From the IMG/VR virus record IMGVR_UViG_3300021474_000012, positions 1 to 40,399 of that record: DNA of 40,399 nucleotides; one strand, 5' to 3'. Of the stretch, positions 21,180-29,903 are shown piece after piece. The DNA is from a virus. Both the position numbers and the translations under genes were made by a program. The notes under the pieces were generated by a model. That model had not been told where the DNA came from. It saw nothing but the letters and a program-made list of their open reading frames with translations, and made no database searches. Numbering within the stretch: position 1 is the stretch's first letter; every line of letters starts with the position of its first letter.

Positions 21180-23359
21180 AATCGATCGTCCCAATCCTGC
21201 GCACGCGCGATGCCGCGGCCGACACCAAGTTCCGGCATTACGAAATCCGCGAGGAGGATGCGAACGTCGAGAACGGCATGATAACCATGACCGCCTCGAC
21301 CAATGATCGCGTCGGCTTCGGTGGCTATGGCGAGATTCTGGACCATGACGCGCGCAACGTCGACATCAGCACATGCCGCGCGCTGCTCCTGAACCACCAA
21401 TCGGGCAACATCGTCGGCCGCATCACCGGCATCAAGATGGAGAACGGCCGCAGCTCGGTCACGGCCGAAATCTTCTCCGATGCCAAACTGGCCACCGGTG
21501 TGCCGGTGCGCGCTGCCGTGAAGGCCGGTGCGCTGCGCGGTGTCTCGATCGGCTACAATTACGACGATTCCGATTGCGATTTCAACGACGACACCCGCAC
21601 CATCACCGTTCGCAAATGGCGCCTTCTCGAGGTTTCTCTCACCCCCATCCCCCGCGATAGCGCCGGAACCGTGCGCTCGCTCCCCGCCCATTTCACGCGG
21701 TCAGCCGCACCAAATCCCCGACAGGAAATCACCATGGACCCCATCGCCCTCGCCAAGCTGTTCAAGACCTATGCCGCCCGCATGGAGTTCATCGAACAGC
21801 GCATCGCCGCCAAGGTGGCCGATTTCGCCACCCTCGAGCGCGAGGTCATCGCGCACGACACGGCTGAGAAGGCGCGCGAGGCGGCTGCAGTGCTGGCCCA
21901 GGATGAGGCGACGCGCGCGCGCCAGATGGCCGCCGATCGCCAGCGCGACCAGCTCAAGCTCCAGATCATCAAGGTTGCCGACAGCCACGGTCTGCGCGGC
22001 CTGGACTATACCGAGGAGGCGGAACTCCTGGCCGGTGGGACGATCGATCTCGCGCTCGCCCGCATGCTCACCGACAAGGCCAAGGGCGTCCAGCTCCAGC
22101 GCACCGGCTCGGCCAGCGGTGTTCCCAAGATCGGTGTGGCCACCATCGAGAACGCGGCCGAAGACAAGTTCCGCGAGGCGGCCATTGACGGCCTGCTCGC
22201 CCGGTCCAACCCGACCTGCCGCCGCGAGGATGGCACGGTGGGCATGTACGACCAGGTGCACAAGGACAAGGGCATGCGCCTCGAGGCCGGCCTGACCAAC
22301 ATCGCGCGCCACTGCCTGACCAAGGTCGGCAACAACGGCTGGCGCATGTCCAAGGAAGACGTCGCGCAGTGGATCCTGGACACCCCGCGCATCTCGCGCG
22401 TCGACACCATGCAGAGCCGCGCGGCCAATGAAGCCTACGGACAGTTCCCCGGCCTGATGAGCAACTACCTCGACAAGGTGGTGGCGATGGGCTTCCAGTC
22501 GACCGAGGATGTGACCTACAACATTTGGGCCACCCCCCGAATCTGCCTCGACTTCAAGCCCTTCATCGGCACCGCGTTGAGCGTCGGCAACCTCCAGCAG
22601 ACCACCGAAAACGTGGCCTTCCCGGAGCTGACCGCGGCCGACATGAACTACACCGGCACGCTCGGCCTGTTCGGCGCCACCATCACCCTGACCTATCAGC
22701 TGCTCACCAGCGATGACCTGGGCGAGTGGTACCGCTGCCTCGGCATGTCGGGCGCGGTGGCGCAGCGCACCCGCGACCGCCTCATGTACGTCTGGCTGAT
22801 GGCCGGCCCCGGCACCAATGGTGTCTATGGCGCGTCGACCGGCTGGAACCAGGCTTCGCTCTCCGGTCTGGACTATGTGACCGGTGTGGCGCTCGGCACC
22901 GTGGGCAACCTCGATACCGTCCGCGACAACTTCAGGAAGAAGATCACCCCGGCCGGCCAGTACCTCGGTATCGGGCCGAAGTACCTCATACATCCGATCA
23001 GCCTCTCGCAGGCTGCCGACCGCGCCACCGGGCGCGCGCAGAGCCCCGGCGAGCCGAACTACCTGGCTTCGAACAAGGCCAGGCAAATCCAGTGTGTCGA
23101 GGTCAACTACATCGATGATTCTTCCATCTCTGGATACAGCGCGCTGGCCTACTACCTGATCGGCCCGCAGTCGATGGACACCATGAAGTTCGCCACCCTC
23201 GAGGGCATGCAGACCCCCCAGGTACTCGAATTTGACCCGGGGGCAACTGCGGCGAGAAACTGGAAAATCATGGATGCCTTTATCCCGGTCTTCCCGGCCT
23301 ACACCGACTCCAACGGCATCCTCAACCGCCCGCTGGGCATCACCAAGGGCACCGGCTGA
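21176..23359 (+). CDS. Prohead protease fused to major capsid protein
   Basis: A 727-residue polyprotein. Residues 35-170 are a U35-type prohead protease: GFGGYGEILDHDA (48-60), LLLNHQSG (71-77) with catalytic His74, and RGVSIGYN (121-128) with Ser124, then LEVSLTPIPRDS. After a linker with a helical scaffold-like region (190-320, Arg/Ala/Glu-rich) comes the capsid domain, FMSNYLDKVV..., NLQQTTENVAFPELTAADMNYTG and the C-terminal strand. The protease is expected to process the scaffold and itself during head maturation. ATG 21734 (M187), just after AGGAAATCACC, could give a separate capsid start. Fused protease-capsid genes are known in some phages. The start overlaps the portal stop. Confidence 0.85.
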   Translation: MKSIVPILRTRDAAADTKFRHYEIREEDANVENGMITMTASTNDRVGFGGYGEILDHDARNVDISTCRALLLNHQSGNIVGRITGIKMENGRSSVTAEIFSDAKLATGVPVRAAVKAGALRGVSIGYNYDDSDCDFNDDTRTITVRKWRLLEVSLTPIPRDSAGTVRSLPAHFTRSAAPNPRQEITMDPIALAKLFKTYAARMEFIEQRIAAKVADFATLEREVIAHDTAEKAREAAAVLAQDEATRARQMAADRQRDQLKLQIIKVADSHGLRGLDYTEEAELLAGGTIDLALARMLTDKAKGVQLQRTGSASGVPKIGVATIENAAEDKFREAAIDGLLARSNPTCRREDGTVGMYDQVHKDKGMRLEAGLTNIARHCLTKVGNNGWRMSKEDVAQWILDTPRISRVDTMQSRAANEAYGQFPGLMSNYLDKVVAMGFQSTEDVTYNIWATPRICLDFKPFIGTALSVGNLQQTTENVAFPELTAADMNYTGTLGLFGATITLTYQLLTSDDLGEWYRCLGMSGAVAQRTRDRLMYVWLMAGPGTNGVYGASTGWNQASLSGLDYVTGVALGTVGNLDTVRDNFRKKITPAGQYLGIGPKYLIHPISLSQAADRATGRAQSPGEPNYLASNKARQIQCVEVNYIDDSSISGYSALAYYLIGPQSMDTMKFATLEGMQTPQVLEFDPGATAARNWKIMDAFIPVFPAYTDSNGILNRPLGITKGTG

Positions 23360-23403
23360 GCCGCGCTGCTGAACCACAACAACCAATCCTTTAGGAGCGC
23401 GTC

Positions 23404-24228
23404 ATGGCCCCGTCCATCATCTTCAGCAACTATTCGGACGAACTGTCCATGCAGTCGGTCGGATCGCAGAGCATCGGCGATGCGATCACCATGGGCACCG
23501 GTTCGCTCGGCGTCAGTCACGGCACGCCCACTGCGGCCGCGCAGCCGTTCCCCGTCCGCATCCGGGGCCCGGCGCTCAACCTGGTCAAGTCGACCCTCGT
23601 CGCCATCAGCGAGGGTGACGTCATCTTCTATGACACGGTGAATAGCAATTACACCAACACCCCGACCGGCTATCGCATGGGTATCGCCATGCAGGCGCAG
23701 CTCATCACCGATACCGTGGTCAACGTCCAGCTCGAGCCATTCGGCTACAGCGGTATCGTGGCGATGCTCCAGACCCCGGTGGTCATCGGTGGCGCTGCCT
23801 TCTCGTCCGAGGCGGTGGTGGCCACCCTCAACCTGCCGGCGAACTTGCCGCTCAACACGCCCATCCGCTTCAAGGCCAAGTTCCGGTCCACCGGCCAGAA
23901 CTCGACCGATACCCTCCTGCTGCGCATCCGCATCACCAGCCTCACCGGAACCATCATGGCGGCCATGACCGCCACGCAGATGGCAGCGACCACGGTAGCC
24001 ACCCTCGACTTCGAGGGCATCATCAGCGTGATCGGCGCAACCGGTGCGATCGAAGGTGCGGGCGCCACCTCGGCCGTGGCCGCGGCGATCAACTCGGCCT
24101 ATGCCGTGCACGCCACCAGCGTGGCCCTCAACGCTGCGCTGCCGGTGGTGGTGACCGCCATCTACTCCAGCTCCAGCGCGACCAATGCGGGCATCCTGAC
24201 CGACTTCCGCCTGCTCCGCGATTCCTGA
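23404..24228 (+). CDS. Head decoration-like structural protein
   Basis: A 274-residue protein. Residues 1-115 resemble DUF2190-type capsid cement/decoration proteins: repeated short strands, SEGDVIFYDTVNSNYTNTP and GYRMGIAMQAQLITDTVVNVQLEP. From about 116 to 274 follows a Thr/Ala-rich domain (SSEAVVATLNLPANLPLNT..., MAAMTATQMAATTVAT) that may be an added surface domain. It follows the capsid gene and has TTTAGGAGC upstream of ATG 23404, a strong ribosome site expected for an abundant virion protein. The role is assigned from similarity and place. Confidence 0.65.
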   Translation: MAPSIIFSNYSDELSMQSVGSQSIGDAITMGTGSLGVSHGTPTAAAQPFPVRIRGPALNLVKSTLVAISEGDVIFYDTVNSNYTNTPTGYRMGIAMQAQLITDTVVNVQLEPFGYSGIVAMLQTPVVIGGAAFSSEAVVATLNLPANLPLNTPIRFKAKFRSTGQNSTDTLLLRIRITSLTGTIMAAMTATQMAATTVATLDFEGIISVIGATGAIEGAGATSAVAAAINSAYAVHATSVALNAALPVVVTAIYSSSSATNAGILTDFRLLRDS

Positions 24229-24237
24229 TCGACTCGG

Positions 24238-24290
24238 CCCCGTCCAGTCGGTACCACCACGGACGGGGAGCGGCAGCAGTGCTGCTCCCC
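24238..24290 (+). terminator. Two overlapping, mutually exclusive hairpins after the capsid genes
   Basis: CCCCGTCC (24238-24245) pairs with GGACGGGG (24261-24268). GGGGAGC (24265-24271) pairs with GCTCCCC (24284-24290), which is followed by GTTTCCTT. The two stems share bases 24265-24268 and cannot form together, an antiterminator/terminator-like arrangement. At least the second looks like an intrinsic terminator that would leave capsid mRNA more abundant than downstream tail mRNA. Confidence 0.55.
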
Positions 24291-24312
24291 GTTTCCTTCC
24301 CGGAGATCGGCC

Positions 24313-24759
24313 ATGGGCGATCAAAATTGCCCCAATTACACGTCACTGAGCCTGGCAGTGCAGATCGCCATTCCGATCAGCTCAGGGAACGGCGCGCGCC
24401 TCTCCACCCTGATCGCGGCCGGAACGCTCCTGACCGCGGTCAATCTGCCGTCCTGGTGCACCACGACATTCGGCTCGCCTGGCCTTCCGGCCGTGGCCAT
24501 GACCAATCTTCAGCAGTGCCAGCAGATCGCCATGCGCACCATGGGCGTCATCATCGAATACCCAAGCGCGGCATTCAACACCGACTGGATAGCGGCCATG
24601 ACCAACCAGGTCGCCAGGGCGAACAACACCCTATTCCAGACCGTGGGCGCCGTGGATGGCGCCAGGCGAACGTTCGTGCGCTCGAACGCTGCCGCCTTCA
24701 ATGCGGTTGCCGTCTGTCTCTGCTGTGGCGAACAACTCACCGGCCTTTCTGCACTGTAG
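24313..24759 (+). CDS. Hypothetical virion protein
   Basis: A 148-residue Thr/Ala-rich protein with a CxxxxC near the N-terminus, a CLCC motif near the C-terminus (about 135-140), and no charged core. It lies between the capsid and fibre genes and is preceded by the paired hairpins and CCGGAGATCGGCC, a usable ribosome site. Likely a virion or capsid-associated protein; family not recognised. Confidence 0.6.
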   Translation: MGDQNCPNYTSLSLAVQIAIPISSGNGARLSTLIAAGTLLTAVNLPSWCTTTFGSPGLPAVAMTNLQQCQQIAMRTMGVIIEYPSAAFNTDWIAAMTNQVARANNTLFQTVGAVDGARRTFVRSNAAAFNAVAVCLCCGEQLTGLSAL

Positions 24760-24768
24760 GGCTGCCCC

Positions 24769-25959
24769 ATGATCCCCGCCGGCACCAACGTCAAATACTT
24801 CAAGGTGACCACCCTGGCGGGTGTGCTGGTCGGTTCATTGAATACCGCCAGCTTCAATTTCGTCTCGGTCACTGGCGCCTATGGTGCGGCCGCTGCCACC
24901 TATACCCCTAGCCCGACGCCAGCCGTTGCTGCGATCTCAGGCGCACCGGCAGGGTATTATAGCGTGACGTGGGGGCTCGGCACGCTCGCCGGCTTCGATG
25001 GCCTGGACATGACGATGGTCAGCGGCACCAATATCATCACCCCGATTCTGTGGGGTGGTGAGGTTGAGGCTTACGGTGCCGCGCAGATCGCCGCCTTGTG
25101 CGCGCGTCCGACCGTCACCCTCTCATCGTTCTCGCTCATAGGCGCACAGCAACCCATCACGCTGGTACCGTACCGCTATCGCGGCGGATCATTCGCGCTC
25201 ACGATGACCATCCAGCTTGGCGGTGTGGCCGTCGACCTGACGCAATTCTCATCGTTCAAGATCGCCATCCGCGATGCGACACAGGCTGCCTACAAATGGG
25301 AGGCAAGCTCGCTCGATGCGAATTGGGTGCAATATGCCGGTTCGGTGCAGGGCAATTTCAGCATCACCGGCACCAATCTCGGCATCCTGACCATCACCAT
25401 TCCTGCCAGCCTCGTTGGTCCGGTCAACGGACTGTGGCTGGCCAGCAAGAAATACAGCCTTGGCGATTGCGTGGTTCCGCAGGCCGGCGGCAGCAATGGC
25501 TATGTCTACTGCTGCACCGTCGCTGGGACCACCAATTCAACGCACCCGGCCTGGCCGACCACGCCAGGCAACACCGTGACGGATAACACCGTCACCTGGA
25601 CCTGTCTGGCAAAGAGCGTCTGGCAGGCAACCACGGCCTACAATGTCGGCGATGTGGTCACACCGCAGGCGAACATGACCCCGGCAACCGGTGGCGTCAT
25701 CATGCGATGCGTGACCGCCGGAACGTCAGGCGGATCCGAACCGACCTGGGGAACGACACCAACCACACCCGCAGCGCCGAAGGCTGACGGAACCGCGGCA
25801 TGGGCAGTCTTCAACGATGCTTTCGGCGTGCTCCCGATCGCCACGCCATCGGTCGTCGCCTATTGGGAGCTGACCGGCTACTACACCGGCACCGGCGAGG
25901 AAGTGGTCATCATTCCCAGCAGCCAGTGCACCATCTCGAGAAGGGAGCAGGGCACGTGA
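24769..25959 (+). CDS. Adhesin-like protein with two carbohydrate-binding-type repeats
   Basis: A 396-residue protein. Residues 1-110 form a strand-rich start with GLGTLAGFDGLDM. Residues 120-220 resemble the N-terminal domain of baseplate upper proteins (GAQQPITLVPYRYRGG...). Two copies of a 55-60 residue module follow, 223-279 (LASKKYSLGDCVVPQAGG...AWPTTPGNTVTDN) and 285-347 (ATTAYNVGDVVTPQ...EPTWGTTP...DGTAAW). The YxxGDVV...C...G...PxW...DGT/DN..W pattern is shared by phage fibre and chitin-binding modules. It probably binds the host surface. It ends with a GTGA overlap into the next fibre gene. Confidence 0.72.
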   Translation: MIPAGTNVKYFKVTTLAGVLVGSLNTASFNFVSVTGAYGAAAATYTPSPTPAVAAISGAPAGYYSVTWGLGTLAGFDGLDMTMVSGTNIITPILWGGEVEAYGAAQIAALCARPTVTLSSFSLIGAQQPITLVPYRYRGGSFALTMTIQLGGVAVDLTQFSSFKIAIRDATQAAYKWEASSLDANWVQYAGSVQGNFSITGTNLGILTITIPASLVGPVNGLWLASKKYSLGDCVVPQAGGSNGYVYCCTVAGTTNSTHPAWPTTPGNTVTDNTVTWTCLAKSVWQATTAYNVGDVVTPQANMTPATGGVIMRCVTAGTSGGSEPTWGTTPTTPAAPKADGTAAWAVFNDAFGVLPIATPSVVAYWELTGYYTGTGEEVVIIPSSQCTISRREQGT

Positions 25960-28256
25960 TTCTGATTCTCCTGGTCGTTACGGTTGCGCTCCTACTCAAG
26001 CTCCAGGGCTGGAACGATCTCGCACCGTCGAGCCCGCAGCAAGGCTCTATCGATGCGGCATTGCTCGCGTCCAACAATACCTGGACCGGCACGAACACGT
26101 TCAACAACACGCTGAGCATTGGCGCATCGTCCGACACCACCAAGACGCTGACGTTCAATGCCGCGAATCAGACCACCGGGACGGCAGTCACATTCAATAC
26201 CGGCGCGCAGACCGCATCGCGCATTGCGTCACTGCCGGTGCTCGCCGGAAATGATACGTTCGCGATGCTGGCGGTGGCAAATACCTTCACGGCAACTAAC
26301 ACTTTCGCTGGCATCAATGCGACGAGCATCGGCGCGACGACTCCCGGGACCATCGCGGCCACCACGATCAGTGCCAGTGGCCAGATCACCAGCACGCTCG
26401 CCGGCGGCACGGCTCCGTTCGTCGTCGCGTCCTCCACCGTCGTCGCCAACCTCAACGTGTCGCAGCTTCTCGGGCAGACATGGGCAAATCCCGGTGCCAT
26501 CGGCGGTACCACTCCAGCCACGACATTCGCGCTGAGTGGCATCCTCACCAGCACCAACACCACCAACGCCTCATCGTCCCTCCTCGGCGCCGTCGTCATC
26601 GGCAATGGAACGGCGGCAACGTCCATCGGGATGGGGGCGGGGAATATTGTTACTGGCGGCATCATCTCCGCTGGCACGACGCTCCAGACCCTGAATGGCA
26701 ATCTCGTCATCACCAATACCAGCAGCAACGCTATTGCTACGCTGAACGCGGCCACCGGAACTTCCGTTCTCATCACCTTCCAGGTGAATGGAACGTCGCA
26801 GCACCAATTCAACGCTGGTGCAACCAATCTCCATTTCTTCGACAGCGTGAACGCCATCACGTGGTTCACCTATACGCCGGGAGCAGCCGGCGCAAACTTT
26901 ACCACTTTTGCCGCGACCCTCGACGCCTCCTCCTCCACCGTCGCCGCCAATGTGATGTCGGGCGGCCTCGCCGTCGCCAAGTCCGTGCAGATCGGGACGA
27001 GCCTGACGGTTGGAACGACGATCAGCAACACCAATGGCAATGTCAACTTCAACAACACCGGAGGTGCATGCACGCTGACGGTGAACGGCTCATCGGGGCA
27101 CAATGCCATACTGAGCTATAACGCCGCCGGGACTACCTATTACCAAGCGCTAGGAAACTCCGCTCAGTACATTATCTACGACGCACAGGGCGGCGGTGTC
27201 GCATACAACGCCCTTGTCTATACCAGTGGCACACAGGCGCTCGCATCGTGGAATTTCCCGGGCACCCTCGCCGCCAACGCCGCAGCCACGACCGGCAGCG
27301 TGACCTTTGCAGGAGGCGTAGCCGGTCAGGTCTTCCAGGCGGTTACGGGATTCGGGGTGGGAAACCTGCCGACTGCGGCCATCGGCGTAAATGTCGCCAG
27401 TAGCACTGCTACTGCGAATTATGGCATCCAGGCCACGAACTCAAATGCCGGAACTGGCGCATATGCTCAAATTATCGTAAGCAATGGTTCGGTAAGTGGC
27501 GGTATGCTCATGTTCGGCACCGGATGGACGACTGCTGGAGTTGAGCAGGCGGGAGTCCTGGGGCTCATTCATGGCGGTACCGCTGGCATTGCCATTGCCG
27601 CAACAAATGCAGGCGGATCCATTGCCTTGGCCGCCGGCGGCACAACCAGCATGGCGACGCTCGCCAGCTCGGGCACCTTCACCCACGCCCCGCCAGTCGC
27701 CAACGCCACCGCCCGACACATTCTCGTCCTGACCGCTCCAGCAGATACTCTCGTCACGAGCGCGACAGAGCAGCACGACCTGTTCTTGAATACCTCGCGA
27801 ACCGTGCAATGGGCGACCAGCACGCCAACCACTCAGCGCAGCATCCGTATCGGTCAGCCGACGTATTCATGCAATACCGCCGCACAGACAATCGCCACAG
27901 CAGTGACGGTCAACATCCTGGGCGCGCCGATCGCCGGAACGAATGTCAGCATCACCAATAGCTATGCGCTATGGGTCAACGCCGGCCTATCGCGCTTCGG
28001 TGGATCGATCACGATTGATGACGGTTTCAATATCAATCTGAACTCCACCACGGGGACACAGGTCGGGAGTGCAACAAGCCAAAAGCTGGCCTTTTGGGGC
28101 GGCACTCCGACTACGCAAAAGACCGGCTATGGCACGCCGACCGCCGCATCACTGACCGCGAGCCTGCCAGGCACCGGATCGACGCTGGCGCAAGTCGGCG
28201 GAACGCTGGCGCAGCTTATCCTTGATATGAAATCTATGGGCCTGCTCGGGGCCTGA
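25956..28256 (+). CDS. Tail-fibre-like protein with hydrophobic N-terminus
   Basis: A 766-residue protein. The first 16 residues (MILILLVVTVALLLKL) form a strongly hydrophobic segment. Then it is long, Thr/Asn/Ala/Gly-rich, with repeated motifs such as NTWTGTNTF, NTFTATNTF, TNTTNASSS and TISASGQITSTL, the composition of fibre and beta-helical phage receptor proteins. GTG 25956 is chosen because it forms a GTGA overlap with the upstream gene and no later start is better; a longer frame reaches back to 25800. A hydrophobic N-terminus is odd for a fibre, and may act as a membrane anchor or signal. The C-terminal 40 residues (TLAQLILDMKSMGLLGA) are helical. Confidence 0.7.
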   Translation: MILILLVVTVALLLKLQGWNDLAPSSPQQGSIDAALLASNNTWTGTNTFNNTLSIGASSDTTKTLTFNAANQTTGTAVTFNTGAQTASRIASLPVLAGNDTFAMLAVANTFTATNTFAGINATSIGATTPGTIAATTISASGQITSTLAGGTAPFVVASSTVVANLNVSQLLGQTWANPGAIGGTTPATTFALSGILTSTNTTNASSSLLGAVVIGNGTAATSIGMGAGNIVTGGIISAGTTLQTLNGNLVITNTSSNAIATLNAATGTSVLITFQVNGTSQHQFNAGATNLHFFDSVNAITWFTYTPGAAGANFTTFAATLDASSSTVAANVMSGGLAVAKSVQIGTSLTVGTTISNTNGNVNFNNTGGACTLTVNGSSGHNAILSYNAAGTTYYQALGNSAQYIIYDAQGGGVAYNALVYTSGTQALASWNFPGTLAANAAATTGSVTFAGGVAGQVFQAVTGFGVGNLPTAAIGVNVASSTATANYGIQATNSNAGTGAYAQIIVSNGSVSGGMLMFGTGWTTAGVEQAGVLGLIHGGTAGIAIAATNAGGSIALAAGGTTSMATLASSGTFTHAPPVANATARHILVLTAPADTLVTSATEQHDLFLNTSRTVQWATSTPTTQRSIRIGQPTYSCNTAAQTIATAVTVNILGAPIAGTNVSITNSYALWVNAGLSRFGGSITIDDGFNINLNSTTGTQVGSATSQKLAFWGGTPTTQKTGYGTPTAASLTASLPGTGSTLAQVGGTLAQLILDMKSMGLLGA

Positions 28257-28296
28257 TTCCACCACCACCACCATCCTACCACCACAGGATCTCACC

Positions 28297-28656
28297 ATGC
28301 CTCCTCCTCCCGAATCCATCCCTGCCACCTTCACCAACGGCGGCGCCAACCTCCTGACCACCGCGCTTCAGGGCCCCGAGTGGGCAGGAACGGAAGTCGC
28401 AGACAAGATCGTCAGCGGTCTCCTCGTGTTCGAGAAGCTTCGGCCGATCACCAAGAAGCAGCCACCCCTGGCCAACACCAGGGAATCGCTCGATGCCTAC
28501 GACGACTGGGAGTACGGCGAGGCGTCCATCAGCACCACTGAGGGCGAGCGCGAGATGATCCGCAAGTGCCTCAAGCATGAGAGCACGACCAAGAAGCTGC
28601 CCAATCTCTACCATACCGCCAAGCTCTATGTGGCCTTCGGGCTCGATAAGAAGTGA
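28297..28656 (+). CDS. Hypothetical protein after the fibre gene
   Basis: A 119-residue protein with a Pro-rich start (MPPPPESIPATFTNGG) and a charged helical second half (EGEREMIRKCLKHESTTKKL). The leader before it contains CCACCACCACCACC and an AGGA ribosome site ten bases from the ATG. No family recognised; possibly a chaperone for the fibre or an early tail protein. Confidence 0.65.
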   Translation: MPPPPESIPATFTNGGANLLTTALQGPEWAGTEVADKIVSGLLVFEKLRPITKKQPPLANTRESLDAYDDWEYGEASISTTEGEREMIRKCLKHESTTKKLPNLYHTAKLYVAFGLDKK

Positions 28657-28663
28657 TAGCGCC

Positions 28664-29035
28664 ATGGATCCAGTGACCATCAACGGCATCATCACAGAAG
28701 GCAGCAAGCTCGGCTTTGTCGTGCTGCTGCTCCTGTGGGCGGTCATCTATCTCATCAAGCGTGACCGCGCGAGCGATGCGCGAACCGATGCCATGGTCAA
28801 GCAGCAGCGCGAAGACCAGATCCAAAGGGAAAGGGAAAATCGTACACAGTGCCTCGAGCGCGAAAACAATCTGAGCGAACGCTTGAGATTACTCGAGGAT
28901 CGCCAAGACAGCGAGCGCGCGCAAGTCATGGCGAAATGTGCACAGGCCCTTGTCGACAACGCTGCTGCATTCCGTGCCATCGCCGAGACTCCATCAGGGC
29001 TTCATCGTCTCATCTCTGGCCCTCGCCCAAGCTGA
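28664..29035 (+). CDS. Single-membrane-span coiled-coil protein, possible holin or lysis accessory
   Basis: A 123-residue protein. Residues 15-31 (KLGFVVLLLLWAVIYLI) are a transmembrane helix with a short N-terminal tail, followed by KRDRAS (positive-inside) and a coiled coil at about 40-85 (QREDQIQRERENRTQCLEREN). This layout is seen in hemolysin XhlA-like and other holin-accessory proteins of phages, though also in unrelated membrane proteins. No catalytic motif. It starts 5 bases after the previous stop and is followed by the lipoprotein gene. Confidence 0.65.
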   Translation: MDPVTINGIITEGSKLGFVVLLLLWAVIYLIKRDRASDARTDAMVKQQREDQIQRERENRTQCLERENNLSERLRLLEDRQDSERAQVMAKCAQALVDNAAAFRAIAETPSGLHRLISGPRPS

Positions 29036-29066
29036 ACCACCACAACCACCACAGGATACCACCACC

Positions 29067-29900
29067 ATGCGTCATCCCATCAACGGCATTCTTTCCCTCG
29101 TCATGCTCTGCTTATTTCTCGCCGGCTGTCCGCAGACGGAGGGCGCACGACATGACGATATCCAGGCCCCACCAGCCACGGCCAGCACTTCCGCTGCGAC
29201 TGAGGATCTCGTTGCGCAGAAGGGGGCAGCTTCCGTCCGTGCTCAGGTCGATACAGCCAAGGTCAAATCCGCCCAGGCCGAAGTCAGCGCGGCTAAGACT
29301 GCGGCCGAACTGGCGGTGGCGAAGGCGGACCTAGCGGCCGCGCAGGCGCAGCTTGCGAAGGATCAGGCCGACCTGGTGGCGACCAAGCAAGCGCTCACCG
29401 ATCAGCAGGCAGCCGAAGCCAGCGGCCGCTTCTATGCCTACATTGGATATGCGATTCCGGTTGGCATCGCCGCGGCCATTTGCATTTACGAAGGTTGGAT
29501 GACAGACGCCATAATCCTCGGCATCAGCGCCGGGTGTCTGGTGGTACTGCCCATGCTTTTCTCCTGGATCCTCGGCCATGGGAAGCTCCTGGGCACGGTG
29601 GCGACCATCGCTGTCGTGGTCTGGCTGGCCTATCGCTATCGCGCCAAGCTCCCGGCGCTCGAGGCCACGGCAAAGGCTGACCTTCAAGCAGCCGAATCGG
29701 CATTGGCTCACGTGGTCAGTGGTGGCACGTGGGCCAATGCCGAGGCGGATGTCAAATCCGCTCTCGTGAAATCGTATTGCACCATCAAGGGCATCGCGCT
29801 CACCGCTGAGCATAAGTTCGAGGCGATGCTGCACCTGTCCAAGGCGGCCACCCCGACCATCACCGTTCCCCCGCCCACCGCGGCCGCTCCCAAGGCATGA
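29067..29900 (+). CDS. Lipoprotein with coiled coil and three membrane segments
   Basis: A 277-residue protein. Residues 1-20 are a signal peptide ending in the lipobox FLAGC (Cys21). Residues 45-115 form a long Ala/Lys/Gln-rich coiled coil. Hydrophobic segments at about 124-141, 147-170 and 174-190 look membrane-spanning, followed by a helical tail and a Pro-rich end. An outer-membrane lipid anchor plus inner-membrane segments recalls unimolecular spanins, but three spans are unusual; superinfection exclusion is another option. The leader before ATG 29067 has three CCACCAC blocks and AGGATA as ribosome site. Confidence in the lipoprotein signal is good; in the role it is low. Confidence 0.7.
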   Translation: MRHPINGILSLVMLCLFLAGCPQTEGARHDDIQAPPATASTSAATEDLVAQKGAASVRAQVDTAKVKSAQAEVSAAKTAAELAVAKADLAAAQAQLAKDQADLVATKQALTDQQAAEASGRFYAYIGYAIPVGIAAAICIYEGWMTDAIILGISAGCLVVLPMLFSWILGHGKLLGTVATIAVVVWLAYRYRAKLPALEATAKADLQAAESALAHVVSGGTWANAEADVKSALVKSYCTIKGIALTAEHKFEAMLHLSKAATPTITVPPPTAAAPKA

Positions 29901-29903
29901 TCC

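Noticed and set aside
21701-23386. A 561-codon open frame on the minus strand opposite the capsid gene, and others opposite the portal and methyltransferase
   Set aside because: They mirror the high-GC third positions of the + strand genes, have low-complexity composition and no motif. They are shadows of the real genes.
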